A DNA stretch of 64,000 nucleotides from Macrocystis pyrifera (Eukaryota > Sar > Phaeophyceae > Laminariales > Laminariaceae). Numbering within the stretch: position 1 is the stretch's first letter; each line of letters opens with the position of its first letter. The stretch is taken from assembly GCA_031763025.1 (NCBI GenBank), contig JASSKH010000021.1:1-64000 (forward strand). The letters are read 5' to 3'. The notes under the pieces are model-generated. The model saw only the letters and a program-made list of their open reading frames with translations. It did not search any database and had not been told where the DNA came from. Positions 1 to 12,340 of this stretch are shown one piece after another. Made by a program: the position numbers and the translations under genes.

Positions 1-1030
1 CTCTCCAGTCGTACCTCTCCGAAACACCAACATGGCTTGTATAGGAAAAATATGGTCAGAAAAACGACGGAGGAGGACGCGAAGCGGGCAGCGCTGTCTT
101 TTTCTTCATTCAGCAGCACGGTTGAACGTTCTGAACGTTCGGCAGGGACGCACAATGGGACTCTTCGTTGTGTTTTGGGCGACAAACTCAAGCTAATTCT
201 GCGTCTCTCCAGTGGTACCTCCCCGAAAACCCTGAATCACGTTTTCTCAGGTGAAAATGTCACGTTTTCTCAAGAGAAAATGTTCAGGAAACATCCGAGG
301 TGCATAGGAAGCGGCTATCGCTTGCTTTTTCCTTCACCACCGGCACGGTGGAAGGTTCTTGCCGATCGTGAACCACAACGAGACTCTTCGTCGTGTTTAG
401 GGTAACAAACCCAAGCTAATTCGGCGTCTCTACAGTGGTACCGCCCCAAAAACTCCAACCCACGTTTTTTCAGGAGCAAATGGTCAGAAAAAACGTCAAG
501 GGCGCACGCGAAGGGTCAGCGCTAGCTTTTCCTCAACACACCGGCACGGTGAAAAGTTCATGCAGGGCGTCAACCAAAACGATACCCTTTCGTCGTGTTT
601 TGGGCGACAAACCAAGCTGATTCTGCGTCTCTCCAGTGTTAGCTCTCCGAAACCCCCACAATACTGTTTTTAGGTAGAACGTGTTCATAAAAACGACAGA
701 GGAGGATGCGAAGCCGTAAGCGCTTGTTTCGTTTTGTTTACCATGTAACAGCACGGTTGAACGTTCTTGCCGAGTGAGAACCTCAACGAGACTCTTTGTC
801 GTGTTTGGGGCGACTAACCAAGCTAATTCTGAGTCTCTCCAGTGGTACCTCCCCGAAAACCCCACCACACGTTTTTATAGCGGAAAACGTCATAAAAATG
901 GCAGAGGAGGACCCGAAGCGGTCAGCGCTTGCTTTTCTTTTTGCACCAGCACAGGTGAGCGTTCTTGCGGAGTGGTAACCACAACGAGACTCTTCGTCGT
1001 GTTTTGGGCGACAACTGCAAACAAGTTCTG
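1..1030. repeat. about 200-bp satellite array, first block
   Basis: About five diverged tandem units of roughly 200 bp. Each unit carries the same landmarks in order: a stretch like CACGTTTTATAGG, a GGTCAGCGCTTGCTTTT block, a CCGGCACGGT block, and a TTTTGGGCGACAAA block followed by CCAAGCTAATTCTG. The short ORFs seen here on both strands repeat the same peptide (VLGDK..L.LR.SS) from unit to unit and are by-products of the repeat. The array runs off the left edge of the window and resumes at 2810. Confidence 0.85.
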
Positions 1031-1780
1031 TGTTTAGAAGAAATAGACCCAGAATACAGTATTTTCAACAGGTGTTCCAATACGCCTGTCAGAACAACCA
1101 ACATACACCATCCCAGAGACTCCCGGAGCCCCCCATACCAAATAATAGCGTCGGATTTTATACCATAAACGGCAGGTGTTGTAGTTGTTTCCCCCCCTGC
1201 GATTTCAAGCTTGTTGAACCCCGGACCTAAATCGACCGACGTGACGCACGTTGCCGTCAATGCCTAATGGTCCCGAAGATGCGCGCGATCTCCACTAGCT
1301 CGCCGCTGTCGGCTTGCAGCAAGGCGTTCGATCAAACAACCCCAAGTCTTGGACGGCTCTCGCCCTGCCATCGTTCTTCATCGCCCACATTGAATCCGAC
1401 CGATAGACGGCCGCCGTCATCGTCAGCTTCGTCATTGCTCCGAATCATGGAAAACCTACCGCCAAAGCTTTGATTCCTCATACCCACAGCCAATTTCGCG
1501 CCCACGCTTGCCCTGGAGTCCAGTGCTAGCCAGTTATATCAGGTAGCATTGGAAAAGCCACCTTGTACCGTTGGAATTCCAGACCTGACCATTTTTCTAA
1601 CGCTAACCCTAACCCGAACCCGAACCCAGGACCTGGTGCTTGGTTACTGTGCTCGATAAGACTCTAGGCCGCAACGCTTAAAACAAACTTGAACCCTGAA
1701 CTGGTGCTTGGTTGCGGAGATTGGCACTAAGACTCTAGGTCGCAACAGCAAACGTTTGGGCGCATAGTGATTAAGACTGG
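1030..1780. other. low-copy DNA interrupting the satellite
   Basis: The satellite landmarks disappear here. On the minus strand about 1040-1470 translates to protein-like stretches (for example QADSGELVEIARIFGTI and LGPGFNKLEIAGGE) broken by stop codons. This could be an old gene remnant, but I do not recognise it. At 1592-1636 there is a degenerate telomere-like run (CTAACCCTAACCCGAACCC). It is followed by two copies of a roughly 75-bp unit containing CTGGTGCTTGGTT and AGACTCTAGG.CGCAAC. Confidence 0.35.
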
Positions 1781-1821
1781 TGTACATCATCAGAGTCAAG
1801 GCTGCCACATTACACCAGTGG

Positions 1822-2322
1822 ATGCACTTGAACCCAGAGCAAACGCGACTTTACAATTTCGACGGTGTTTTTTATAGGGACCGCTTTCGAAATCGCTGTC
1901 AGGTGAAACTACGTACGACCGCAATGATAGACAAAAAAAAGTACAGTACCCACCGTAAGCCAGTCATCAGAGTCCACCGACTATCAGCACAACGGACCCA
2001 GCGAACCACAAGCGCAACACAGGCAGCAGAACAGACGCCGGTATACCCTCGCGCACACAGGGCAGCGTTACGACTGCTGCGCGTCAATTGGAACCGCCCG
2101 AACTACAGTACGTTTCTGGTCTCCTTCCTGTGTTTAGTATGCCTGGTGCTCTTGCTTCATGTCGAGACCATAGCCCTTGGGACGCATAATCTCAGGCAGC
2201 AACAGCAACGGCAAGCACCACTAGGTGCCGCAGGTACCGCAAGGAGCGATCAGCTACTGCCGAGCGAGGGCGGGCTGAATGAGAACTCGGCTGGATGCGA
2301 CAACAGATACTCCTACTGGTAG
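1822..2322 (+). CDS. hypothetical protein with one membrane segment
   Basis: An open frame of about 166 codons from an ATG at 1822 to a stop at 2322, lying outside the satellite. The frame is open from 1780, but only with a non-ATG start. The protein has a basic, Thr/Arg/Gln-rich first half. A hydrophobic segment at about residues 106-124 (VSFLCLVCLVLLL core) is followed by a Gln-rich stretch and a polar tail. The layout resembles a short single-pass membrane protein or one exon of a larger one. I see no family motif, and the surrounding DNA is repetitive, so a chance ORF is a real alternative. Confidence 0.25.
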   Translation: MHLNPEQTRLYNFDGVFYRDRFRNRCQVKLRTTAMIDKKKYSTHRKPVIRVHRLSAQRTQRTTSATQAAEQTPVYPRAHRAALRLLRVNWNRPNYSTFLVSFLCLVCLVLLLHVETIALGTHNLRQQQQRQAPLGAAGTARSDQLLPSEGGLNENSAGCDNRYSYW

Positions 2323-2810
2323 TCTGTTTCGTGTGTACTACTGTAGTAATTGTTGTACTGTGAGAACTGTAGTTCTCAGGGCTCCGTTTAACCCCTCTGA
2401 GACCCCGAGATAGCGACTAAAACCACGACACCTTCGGTGTTATCAACCGTCTACGAGCAGCCTCAACGCAAAGCTAACCCTGCGCCCGTGCCGTACGGCT
2501 TCTTGCATCGAATCTCGGAACGCCATTTGTATCGTCCCCCAATGACGCAGTGGCCATTGCTGTAATCGTCATAATTTTCCTCTCTCAAGTTCACAAGACG
2601 AACCGTCGAAAACAAACCACGCACACGAACTCCCACCCCGGGATGGAGAGGAAGCGCCTGCCCGGGGGAGAGAAAGGAAAGTGCAGCGAAGCGAGGCTAG
2701 ACGCGCCGCGGCCGGTGAACGGCTTGAGCAGGCGGCTGGCGTCGTCGAGGTTTTGGCAAAAAAAACTAACCGATTGGGCGCCCTCTAGTTGTACCGCCGC
2801 GTAGCGCACG
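2323..2810. other. intergenic, no gene seen
   Basis: No coding region or repeat family can be supported here. The satellite restarts at about 2810. Confidence 0.4.
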
Positions 2811-5800
2811 TTTCTTAGATGGATGTGATCGGAAACTAAGCCAGAGGCGCAGGACACACGGCCAACGCTTGCTTTTCTATCACCCCCGGTATGGTCAAAC
2901 GTTCTTGCCGAGTGTAAACTGAAACAACACCCTTCATCGTTTTTGGGCGACAAAACCAAGCTTGTTGTGCGGCCCTCGAAAGTAGTAGTATCTCTCCGTA
3001 ACGCTCCAGTCCATGTTTTATAGAGGGATATGGTCGGGAAAACACCAGAGGTGCACGCGACACGGCCAACGATTGATTTTCCGTTCACCGCCGGCACGGT
3101 AACATGTTATCCCAGACTGTCAACGAAAACGAGACCTTCGTCGTGTTTTTAGCGACAGAACCAAGCTAAGCACGGCCCTGCAGTGGTGACTCATTAACAC
3201 CCCAGCCCGCTTTTACAGGAGGAAAAGGTCGAAAACAAATCCAGAAGTGCGCGCGAAACAGCCAACGCATGCATTTCACCGTCGGCACGGTATAGCATTA
3301 ATTCCGAATGTGAATCAAACAACACACTTCGTTGTGTTTTGGGCGACAAAACCAGGCTAAATATGCGGAGTTTCAGCGGTGTATACACGTAACTCCCCGG
3401 CCAACCGGCTTTATAGGGGAACGGTAGGGACAAATGCCAGAGGTGCACGCGACACGGCCAACTAGTGTTTTTCCTTTCACCGCCGGCACGGTAAAGCCTT
3501 CTTGCCGAGAGTAACCAAAACAAAGCCCTTCGCCGTGTTTTGGGCGACGAGAACAAGCTAAACACGCGAGGTTCCAGTGGTAACTACCCGTATCTCCCCA
3601 GCCCACGTGTTGTGGGAAGATCTGGTTGGGATTAAAGTCAGAGGTTCACGTGAAAGAGTCAACGATTGCTTTTCCTTTCACCTTCTACACGGTAGCACAT
3701 CGTTGCGGAGGGTCAACGAAAAGGAGGCCCTTCGTCAAGGTGTTGGCGGCAAAACCAAGCAAATTATGCGGTCTGCCAGCGGTCCCAGCAACGCCCCAGC
3801 CCACGTATTTTCGAGGATATAGCCGGGAAAAAAGCCAGTGATGCACGCGAAACGGCCAACGCTTTTTTTCCCCTTCACCGCCGGCACGTTGGTACGAGAT
3901 TGCCGACAGTTAAGAACAACGACACCCTTCGTCGAGTTTTGACGGACAAAACCAAGCTGATCATGGGGCCTTCTGTGGCAACTCACCTTAACACCCCAGC
4001 CCACGTTTTATGGAAGGATGCGGTCGGGAAACAAAGCCTTAAGTTCACGCGGCACGACGTACGACTGCTTTTATTTTAAAGTGGCACGGTAAGACGTTAG
4101 TGTAGGGTGTAAACGCAAACGATGCCCTTTGTCGTGTTTTGGGCGACCAAATCAAGCTAATCATGCGACCCTTCGGCGGTAACTCATTGTCCCCCCAGCC
4201 CACGTTTTGTAGGAGGGCATGCTCGGATTTTGTGTTTTAAAAAAAAAAAAACGCAGAGGTGCACGCGCCCTGCCCCACGATTGCTTTTCCTTTCAGCTTT
4301 CGCGCGATAAAACGTTAACCCCGAGTGTCAACGAAAACGGCATCCTTCGCCGAGTTTTGGGCGACAAAACCAAGCTGATTCTGCGCCCCTCCAGCGTTAG
4401 CTCCCCGTAACGCCCTAGCCCACGTTTTGTATGCGGATATGGCCGGAAATAATGTCAGAGGTTCACACAACACCCCGAACGACTGCTTTTATTGCATTTT
4501 CCGCACCGTTAAATGCATATTTCGAGTGTCAACGAAAACGAGACCCTTTGTCGATGATTGGGCGATGAAACCAAGCTGATTCTGCGGATCTTCAGTTGTA
4601 ACTCATCCTAACACCCTAGCCCACGTTTTATAGGGGAGCGAGGTCGGGAAAAATGCCAGAGGTGTACGAGAAACGGCCTACGCTTGTTTTTCCTTTCACC
4701 CCTGGCACGGTAAAACGTCATTCCCGAGTGTCAACCAAAACAGGATCCTTCGTCGGGGTTTGAGCGACAAAGCCAACCTAATTGTGCTCTCCTCCAATGC
4801 TATCTCCCGTGACGCCCCAGCCCACATTTTTAATGCCGATACGGTCGAAAAGGAAGTCAGAGGTTCATATGACACGACCAAGGCTTGTATTTGTTTTCAC
4901 CACCGGCACGGTAAAACGTTATTCTCTAGTGTCAACGAAAACAAGACTCTTCGTCGTGGTTTGGGTGACGAAACTAAGCTAGTCATGCAGCCCTTCAGTG
5001 GAAACACCCCTTAGCATCCCAGACCGCGTTTGATAGGAGGACATGGTCGGAAAAAAAGCCAGTGGTGCACGCGAAACAACCAACGCTTGATTTTTCTTTC
5101 CCCTCCGACACCGCAATACATGATTTGGGAGTCAATGTCGACGAGACACGTCGGCGAGTTTTGGCAAGCTTATTTACGACTACCAGTGGCAGCTACCAGT
5201 AACGCCTCAGACCACTCTTTATATGCGGATATGGTCGGGAAGAAAGTTAGAGATTCACACGAAATGCCCCACGGTTACGCTGTACTTCACTTTCTGCACC
5301 CTTAAACGTTATTCCCGAGTGGCGACGAAAACGAGACTCTTCATCATGCTTAAGGCGACAAACTCAAGCTAACTCCTTTTTTTCATTTCCTTTTCAGAGT
5401 ACAGGTGCCACGGGCCCGGCTCAGACCTGCAGAGGGTCGACAGACTTCGTTTGTTTCGCCACGGCGGGAGTGCTACATAAGTGTATATTCTTGCACCCCC
5501 CCTCGTTGTCAGCTTATGAGCTTGTCGACCATCCTGGCGGAACCGCCCGCGCGGCAAGAAACGACTTTGCCGTAAAAAAACCGAGACCACCTGGACCCAG
5601 CATACGTTTTATAGACGAACATGGTCAGAGAAACGCCAAATGTACACGCGAAACGGTCAGCGCTTGGTTTTTCTTTCCCACCGGCACGATGGAACGTTCA
5701 TGCCGAGCGTTAACCCCAACGAGATCCTTCGTCGTCTTCAGGAGACAAAACCAAGCCAACTATGCGACTCTCCAGTGGTACCTCCCCGAAACACCCCAGC

Positions 5801-6640
5801 CCGCGGTTTCAAGGCGGCACACATGGTCAGGCAAACACCAGAAGTGTACGCGAAGCGGCCAGCGCTTGCTATTTCTTTCGCTACTAGGTTGGTGGAACGT
5901 CCATGCCGAGCGTGGATCAACATGAGACTCTCAGTCATGTTTCGGGCGACAAAACCAAGCCAATTATGTGGCTCTCTGGTGGTACCTCGCCGAAACACTC
6001 CAGCCCACGTTTTACAGGCGGACATGGTAAAAAGAACGTCAGAGGTGCACGCGAAGCGGTCAGCGCTTCCTTTTTCTTTCGCCACTGGCCCGGTGGAACG
6101 TTCTTGCCGAGCTTGAAGCAAAACGACACCCCTCGTCGTGTTTTGGGCGACAAAACCAATTGCTCTCCTCACCCTCCAGTTGGTACCCCAGCCCGCGTTT
6201 TCTTGGAGGGTATGATTCGAAAAAACGCTAAAAGTGTACCCGACAGGGTCAAGGCCTTATTTTTCTTTCGCCTCCCGCTCGGTAAAGCACTATTCCCGAG
6301 CATCAACGAAACGAGAATCTTCGCCGAGGTTTATGGCAGCAAAACCAGCCTAGTTTAGCAGTTGTACATACGTTAGCGGGCGTACATCGCTGTATCTCGA
6401 CCCCGAGTTCAACGTGGGTATGGTCGGACAAAAGACCAGCGGTGCATGGGACTCAACCGACGCTTGCTTGCCCTGTCAGCGCCCGCACGGTAAAAGCAAA
6501 CAAAAACACCGAGTGTCAACGAAACAGAAACCCTGAGTCGATTGTTTTTTATACCAAACGAATCGACCGTTTGTCCGTCCAGTTGTACCCCCCCGCCACA
6601 CTCCTGCCCATGTTGTACGCAGACGTTCCTGACGAACAGC
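2810..6640. repeat. about 200-bp satellite array, second block
   Basis: Roughly 19 more units of the satellite seen at 1-1030, with the same order of landmarks. Units are diverged from each other (point changes, short A-runs such as 4239-4250, and small indels). One unit at about 5370-5560 is replaced by unrelated sequence. The last units (6180-6640) are the most degenerate. ORFs up to 158 codons are artefacts of a period close to a multiple of three. Confidence 0.85.
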
Positions 6641-7117
6641 CAGGAACTCTGCTTCAAATGTTGCGTATCATGCTAGGCTTGCACTAGTTCTGAGGTAGTG
6701 TCATCCTGCACTCTTACATATCCTGAATTTCTGCGCTGCCGTCTGAAGCGCGAGGTCGCTACGATCTGCCTTTATCCTGCCAACTTTAGTGTCTCGCCGT
6801 GAACCAGGGCCAGCGACAAGTCTTAATGTGTCGACGACCTCGTGGTGTCGACGAAGACGTCGTATACAACGTCTGTCCTAATCCCTTTTTGGCTGCCGCC
6901 TGGCGGCAGAGCTTGTATTTTCAGTTATGACAGCTGCCAAAGTTTACAGCAGCGTGACCGGCTCGGCTTCTCAAAAAATCGAAATCCCGATCAACCGCGA
7001 GACGGGCTGGAGACCCGACACACCTTGTGAAGCCGAAATAGACCTGGGGTGGTGGTGTGGGCGGCAAAAGCAGGCGACTGGGATGACAGAGCGACTTGAT
7101 TAGCAAAATAAATATAG
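6641..7117. other. intergenic, no gene seen
   Basis: No supported feature. The sequence is low-copy within the window. Confidence 0.4.
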
Positions 7118-7670
7118 CTTGCGATATCGAAAGTTAATGCGAATAGTGGGTGAGGAGGAGCCTTCGTGGATATCATTTTTTTCTAACGCTAACTCTAACC
7201 CAAACCCCAATCTGTTTTTTGAAGCTTTGTCCCAAGTGTCTTGTTTTTGTTTCTACGTGACAACACCGTGTTTATTTTTCCTGGCCACAAGACCATGGTG
7301 ATCTGCTCCTCCGCAGTAAACGTATACCTTCCGATTTCAAAAGTAGATGCCAGCAATGGGTGAGGAGGAGCCTTTGTGGATATCATTTTTTATTCTAACG
7401 CTAACTCTAACCCAAATCCCAACCCGCTTCTAAAGCTAAGTGGCTTGTTTTTTTTTCTACGTCACAACACCTTGTTTGTTGTTCCTGGTCACGAGACCAT
7501 GGTTATCTGCTCCTCCGCCGACCTTAGCTAGCAATAAACGTAAACCTCCCGATTTCAAAAAGTAGATGCGAGCAATGGGTGAGGAGGAGCCTTTGTGGAT
7601 ATCATTGTTTTCTAACGCAAACTCTAACCCGAACCCCAATCCGCTTCTAAAGCTTTGTCCTAAGTGGCTT
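7118..7670. repeat. three tandem 215-bp units with telomere-like core
   Basis: Units begin at about 7118, 7329 and 7551. Each contains GGGTGAGGAGGAGCCTT, then GTGGATATCATT, then a degenerate telomere-like run of the type CTAACGCTAACTCTAACCC, then the same CCAAGTGGCTTG block. The second and third units also share CGAGACCATGGT.ATCTGC. The telomere-like part keeps its position in every copy, so it was present before the unit was duplicated. Confidence 0.8.
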
Positions 7671-9000
7671 GTTTCACTCCGCGGGTATGTCTTCACGGGT
7701 TGATCGGCCATCGACTCTGCAGCGATGGATGGAGATTGGTCTTCCCCTCCACGTCGCCCACCGCCACCATAAAAAGGTCCACGAGGATGAGGTTGCTGAC
7801 TGCCAGAGGCTGGTTCCTCCTCAGCACCTGCTACCAACCCCTGGTGCTGGAGCCCGCCGCTTGGGCAACGGCATCCGCGCCTTGGTCAGCGAGGGCTGTT
7901 GTAGTATCGTGTGGGGGACAGCGTTCTTTGTTTCTTCGATACAATACCAGCCTTCTAACAAGAATCCCGAGTTTCTAAGAAATACGTAATCAAGATCGTG
8001 TCGACTGATATACACGTCCCGCCGCGGTCTAGTCTTCGAACAACAGACGACAGGGCTGGTGACATCTTTGTCCGACGAACGCCCCAAAAAACGCTTTGGA
8101 AAACAATGCGTGTACAGAAACATACAGTAGAAGCACGCAGCAGTAGCTGCAAGACCTAGAAAGCAGGCCGCGACCACAAGACAGGAAAAAACTCTGATAC
8201 CTTGCGTTGGTTTGTATCACTCGTCGGGAAAAAAGTCTGAATGAACTTACAGTGGATCGAATTCGGGACACAGCTGCGAACAATCTCGACTACTCACGCG
8301 CCCCAGTCCATGGCAGCGAAGGGCTGGTAGGGAGGACGGTCGGGGGGGTTGTTTTATCCCAAAGCTATACATTTAACGTAACTGGTGGAGTTAGGCTATG
8401 ACAAGTTCGGCCCAAGCCACCTAACCCGACACAAAACAGTTCCCAAGACTTGAGACTACACGCGACCAAATTAAGCATTGAAGTAGTCTATAGGACCCTG
8501 GGGACGGAAACCATTTCGGATAAAGCATTAGAACGGACACTGATTGTTTCGAAGGTGTGCTGAAAGATAGCAGTAGATTGTTGTTGCCATTTTTATTCTG
8601 ACTTCCGGGGCTCCAGAACCTCTACCTAATATCGTTTGAACGCCTTTTCCGTTTAATATGTTATTCGTTGTTTATGGAGGCCATCGGATTGCACTTTCAG
8701 TTTTATCCTAAAGTTAGTGTTTGGGTGTGGTAGTCCTCAACCGAGGATCCTAAGAAAAAATAGGTACACCTCTACCGTAGCATGTGTCTTGACGATAGTA
8801 GCTGGTGCCCAAATATGTTGCCGCGCTAGTTCCATGCGACAACTATACTTTTCAAACGTATTAACTGCTGATCACTAACCCAATCCTAAGTGCCAGGTAG
8901 GCTTCCGGTGGGTGAGGTGGAAGGCTGATCATATTTGTAGACCTTGGCAGGGTGTTCGACAGACGTTTTGCAATATTCGCCGGCGGCTCCTGCGGATAAA
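7671..9000. other. low-copy DNA without a supported gene
   Basis: The minus strand at about 7670-7840 has an open, Gly/Pro/Glu-rich frame ending in the preceding repeat. It shows no recognisable domain and is not called as a gene. The rest, to 9000, shows no feature I can support. Confidence 0.3.
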
Positions 9001-10390
9001 AATTTGTGCGCCACAACAGTGAGTGTTTTTGTGGATGGGAGCTTTGTGGGTGGGAGCAGGGTGCCAATATACGAACTAGCATATGCGGGAATCGAAGCGA
9101 TTGGCGAAAGAGTCGACGGTTCCTGCGCCCGAACTGTGCCTCTGGATGGGATCAGGGTAGGTGGTGGGCCTCTTGCGGCTCGTGCGAAGAAATATTTATA
9201 TTTCTGAATTATTTATATTTCTGCACCTTGTGGGTGGGAACAGGGTGCCAAATGGGAAGATGTTTTCGGCAGATTCGAGGTACCAAGCGGGAGCAGGGTG
9301 CCAAACGCAAAAACAACAATACACGGGAGTGATCCCATTAGGCACCCTGCTCCCACCGCCAAGGCTCACAAATAAAATTGTTGCAGGAGATTACCATTGC
9401 GGGGGACCATCGTAAATAGGACCAAATACTGCTAGTAAAAAAAGGGAAACATATAGTTTTTTTGTGTGTAGGGTCCTAATTACTATGGTCTCCCGTAATA
9501 CAAACACCCCAATCCCACTCAGAGCTGCAGAAATCGTCCCCAGACACGAAACTAGCAAAGAAAAATATAGGAACTCGCATATGCGGGAGCCGATTGGCGA
9601 AAACAAAGACGGGTTTTGAGCCCGAGCTGTGCCTTCGGGTGGGATCAGGGTGGCTGGTGGGCCTCCGGCGGCTCTTCGGAGGGATGATTCTATTTTTGCA
9701 CCTTGTGGGCGGGAGCAAGGTGCCAAATGGGAAGGGCCCACGGCGAGGTCGAGGTACCAAGCGGAAGCAGGGTGGCAAACGCAAACTAAAATTATAGGCA
9801 GGCACGACTCCGATCTGATCCAACCGGGTGTGATCACGTTGGCACCCTGCTGCCACCTGTGGCGTCTGGGACATGCATCACGGTTTGAGCACGATCATGC
9901 ACACCTACACACATAGCTCGTAAATGATGTTGTGGCCGGAGATCAGTACAAAGCACCCTGATCCCTTTCAGAGGAATAACAAGCGTCCGCAGACACGGCA
10001 GAAGCAACAAGAAAACATGTACGAACTCGCATACGCGGGATCGGGAATCGAACCTATTGGTGAAACAATAGACGGATTATCGCCCGAGCTGTGCCTCTGG
10101 ATGAGATCAGGGTGTCCGGTGGGCCCCCAGCGGCCTCTTCCACCGGGATGATTTCATTTCTACACCTTCTGGGTGGGAACAGGGTGATAAATGGGAGGGG
10201 TTTTCGTCGGATTCAAAGTACTCAATTGGAACAGGGTGATTTGTAGTATTCTCCGGCTGCTCCTGCCGAGGGCTAAGTATATCTCTAAACCATTAAGTGG
10301 GAGCAGGGTGTCAAACGGGAAAATTTTCGAAATATTCGAAGTACCAAATGGGATCAGGGTAGTTGGTGGGCCTCCGGCGGCTCCTGCGGA
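9000..10390. repeat. diverged tandem repeats, about 450-500 bp
   Basis: Related blocks start near 9080, 9590 and 10030. Each has a GCGGGA.TCGAA.C.ATTGG block, then GCCCGA.CTGTGCCTCTGGATG, then GATCAGGGT.G.TGGTGGGCC, and then GGGAGCAGGGTGCCAAA. The motif GGGA(A/T)CAGGGT recurs many times and links this array to the next one. Confidence 0.65.
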
Positions 10391-12090
10391 GGGCTAATAT
10401 CATTTCTGCACCTTGTGGATGGGAGCAGGGTACCAAATGGGATCATATCCGGGTGGGATCAGGGTGCGGCTGGGATCAGGAGGGAAATGCTTAAAGGTCC
10501 GCACCACCTGTTTACCTTGAATGAACATTGTCTAGTAGTATGTACTGATGGGTGTTGGTCTGATTGTGAGCACGAAGTGGGCACAGGGTGTTTTGTAGTA
10601 ACTACGGCGGTCCTGAGAAGATTCACGCCCTCGCAGACGGCCGCTGTTGCGAAACATAGGCCGGTGGGGTGCCTGTGGATGGGATCAGGGTAGTTGGTGG
10701 CGCCTCCGGCGGCTCCTTATCGCTTCTGCACCTTGTGGATGGGAACAGGGTACCAAATGGGATCACATCCGGGTGGGATCAGGGCGCGGCTGGGATAAAG
10801 AGGGAAAGGCTCGAAGGTCCGCACTGCCTGTGTACCTTGAGTGAATATTTTCTCCCCCATAAATTGTCGAGTCATATGAGGTGTGTTGGTCTGATTGCGA
10901 GCACGAATTGGGCACGGGGTGTGTTTTGTAGTATCTACGGCGGTCCTGCGAGGATTTGTGTCCTTGCAGACGACCGCTGCTGCCACACATCGTCCGGTAG
11001 GGCGCCTGTGGATGGAATCAGTATAGTTGGTGGGCCTCCGGCGGATCCTGCGGAGGGCTGATATCAGTTCTGCACCTTGTGAATGGGAGCACTTAACCCT
11101 AAATGAGATCATCTCCGGTGGGATCAGGATGGAAAGCTGGGATCAGGATGGAAAGGATAAAAGAAAGGTCCGCACCACGTGTTTACCAGGGTGAACATTT
11201 ATCCCCGAGACGTTGGCTAGTACAACGTACAGATGGGTGTTGGTCAGATTGCCAGTACCAAGTGGGAACAAAGTGTATTGTAGTAATCTACGGGGATCCT
11301 GCGAGGATTAACGTCCTTGCAGACCAGCGCTGCTGCCACACGTACGTGATCCGGTGGAGTGCCTGTGGATGGGATCAGGGTAGTTGATGGGCCGCCCGCG
11401 GCTCATGCAGGGGGCAAAGAATAAATTTCTGTACTACTGTACCTTGTGAAAGGGGAAGGGTACCAAATGGGATCATACCCGGGTGGGATCAGCGTACGGC
11501 TGGGATCAGAAGGGAACGGCTCGACGTATTTACCTTGAACGATCATTTCGCCCGCTATTTCAGCTAGTAGTGCGTACCGATGTGTCTTTGTCAGATTGGA
11601 AGTACGAAGTGAGAACACGGTGTTTTTGCACTGGTTTACGGCGGCCCTGCGAAGATTTGTGTCCTTGCAGACGACCGCTGCTGCCACACATCATCCGGGG
11701 GTGATTGAGTATATGATCAGGATCGTTGGTGGGTCTCCGGCGGCATCATTTCTGTACCTTGTGAATGGGAGCAGGGTACCAAATGGGATCATATCCGAGT
11801 GGGACCAGGGCACGACTGGGATCGGGATGGAAAAGATCAGAGGTCCACACCACCTGTTCACCTGAAATCGTATTTTCTTCCCAAAAAACATCTTGTAATA
11901 TTATACAGATGTGTGTTTTGTCAGATTAAGCACCAAGTTGGAACAAGGTGTTTCGTAGAAATCTACGGCGGTGACGCGAGTATTTATTTCTTGGCAGGGG
12001 CTCCTTCACTGAGTCTGAGTGCCCAAATCAAACGGCAACTCTGTCGCACGTCTCCCGATCATTCGTACACCTCGATTTCTGCGAGGGTTG
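10390..12090. repeat. tandem array, about 335-bp period, five units
   Basis: Units start near 10395, 10735, 11065, 11415 and 11750. Each carries CACCTTGTG.ATGGGA, ACCAAATGGGATCAT, GGTCCGCACCACCTGTTTACC, GATGGGTGTTGGTC and a GGCGGTCCTGCGAGGATT block in the same order. The units match one another better than they match the array to the left. This suggests a later round of tandem duplication from one shared ancestor. Confidence 0.8.
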
Positions 12091-12340
12091 ATATCGTCTG
12101 CACCGCACGGAGTGGTGCAGCCGCATTTCGTTAGAATCCCATTCAACGAAAACTTGTTGGTTCAGCAATAAACCATACCTCTCGGGCGTGACGGACTCCA
12201 CATCAACGCGGTTCTGACCCGGGTACGACGAACACAGGTATGCCCTGCGTGACTGAGGCGACTCAAGTATGGCATAAACAAAAAAGGTGATTCTAATGTT
12301 TGTAGCCGACGATATTACCATTTTCGAAATAAATGACTTG
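12090..12340. other. single-copy spacer
   Basis: About 250 bp with no repeat structure and no supported gene, between two different arrays. Confidence 0.4.

Noticed and set aside
7457-7837. Minus-strand Gly/Pro/Glu-rich ORF
   Set aside because: It ends inside a tandem repeat and shows no motif or splice support. Too weak to call.
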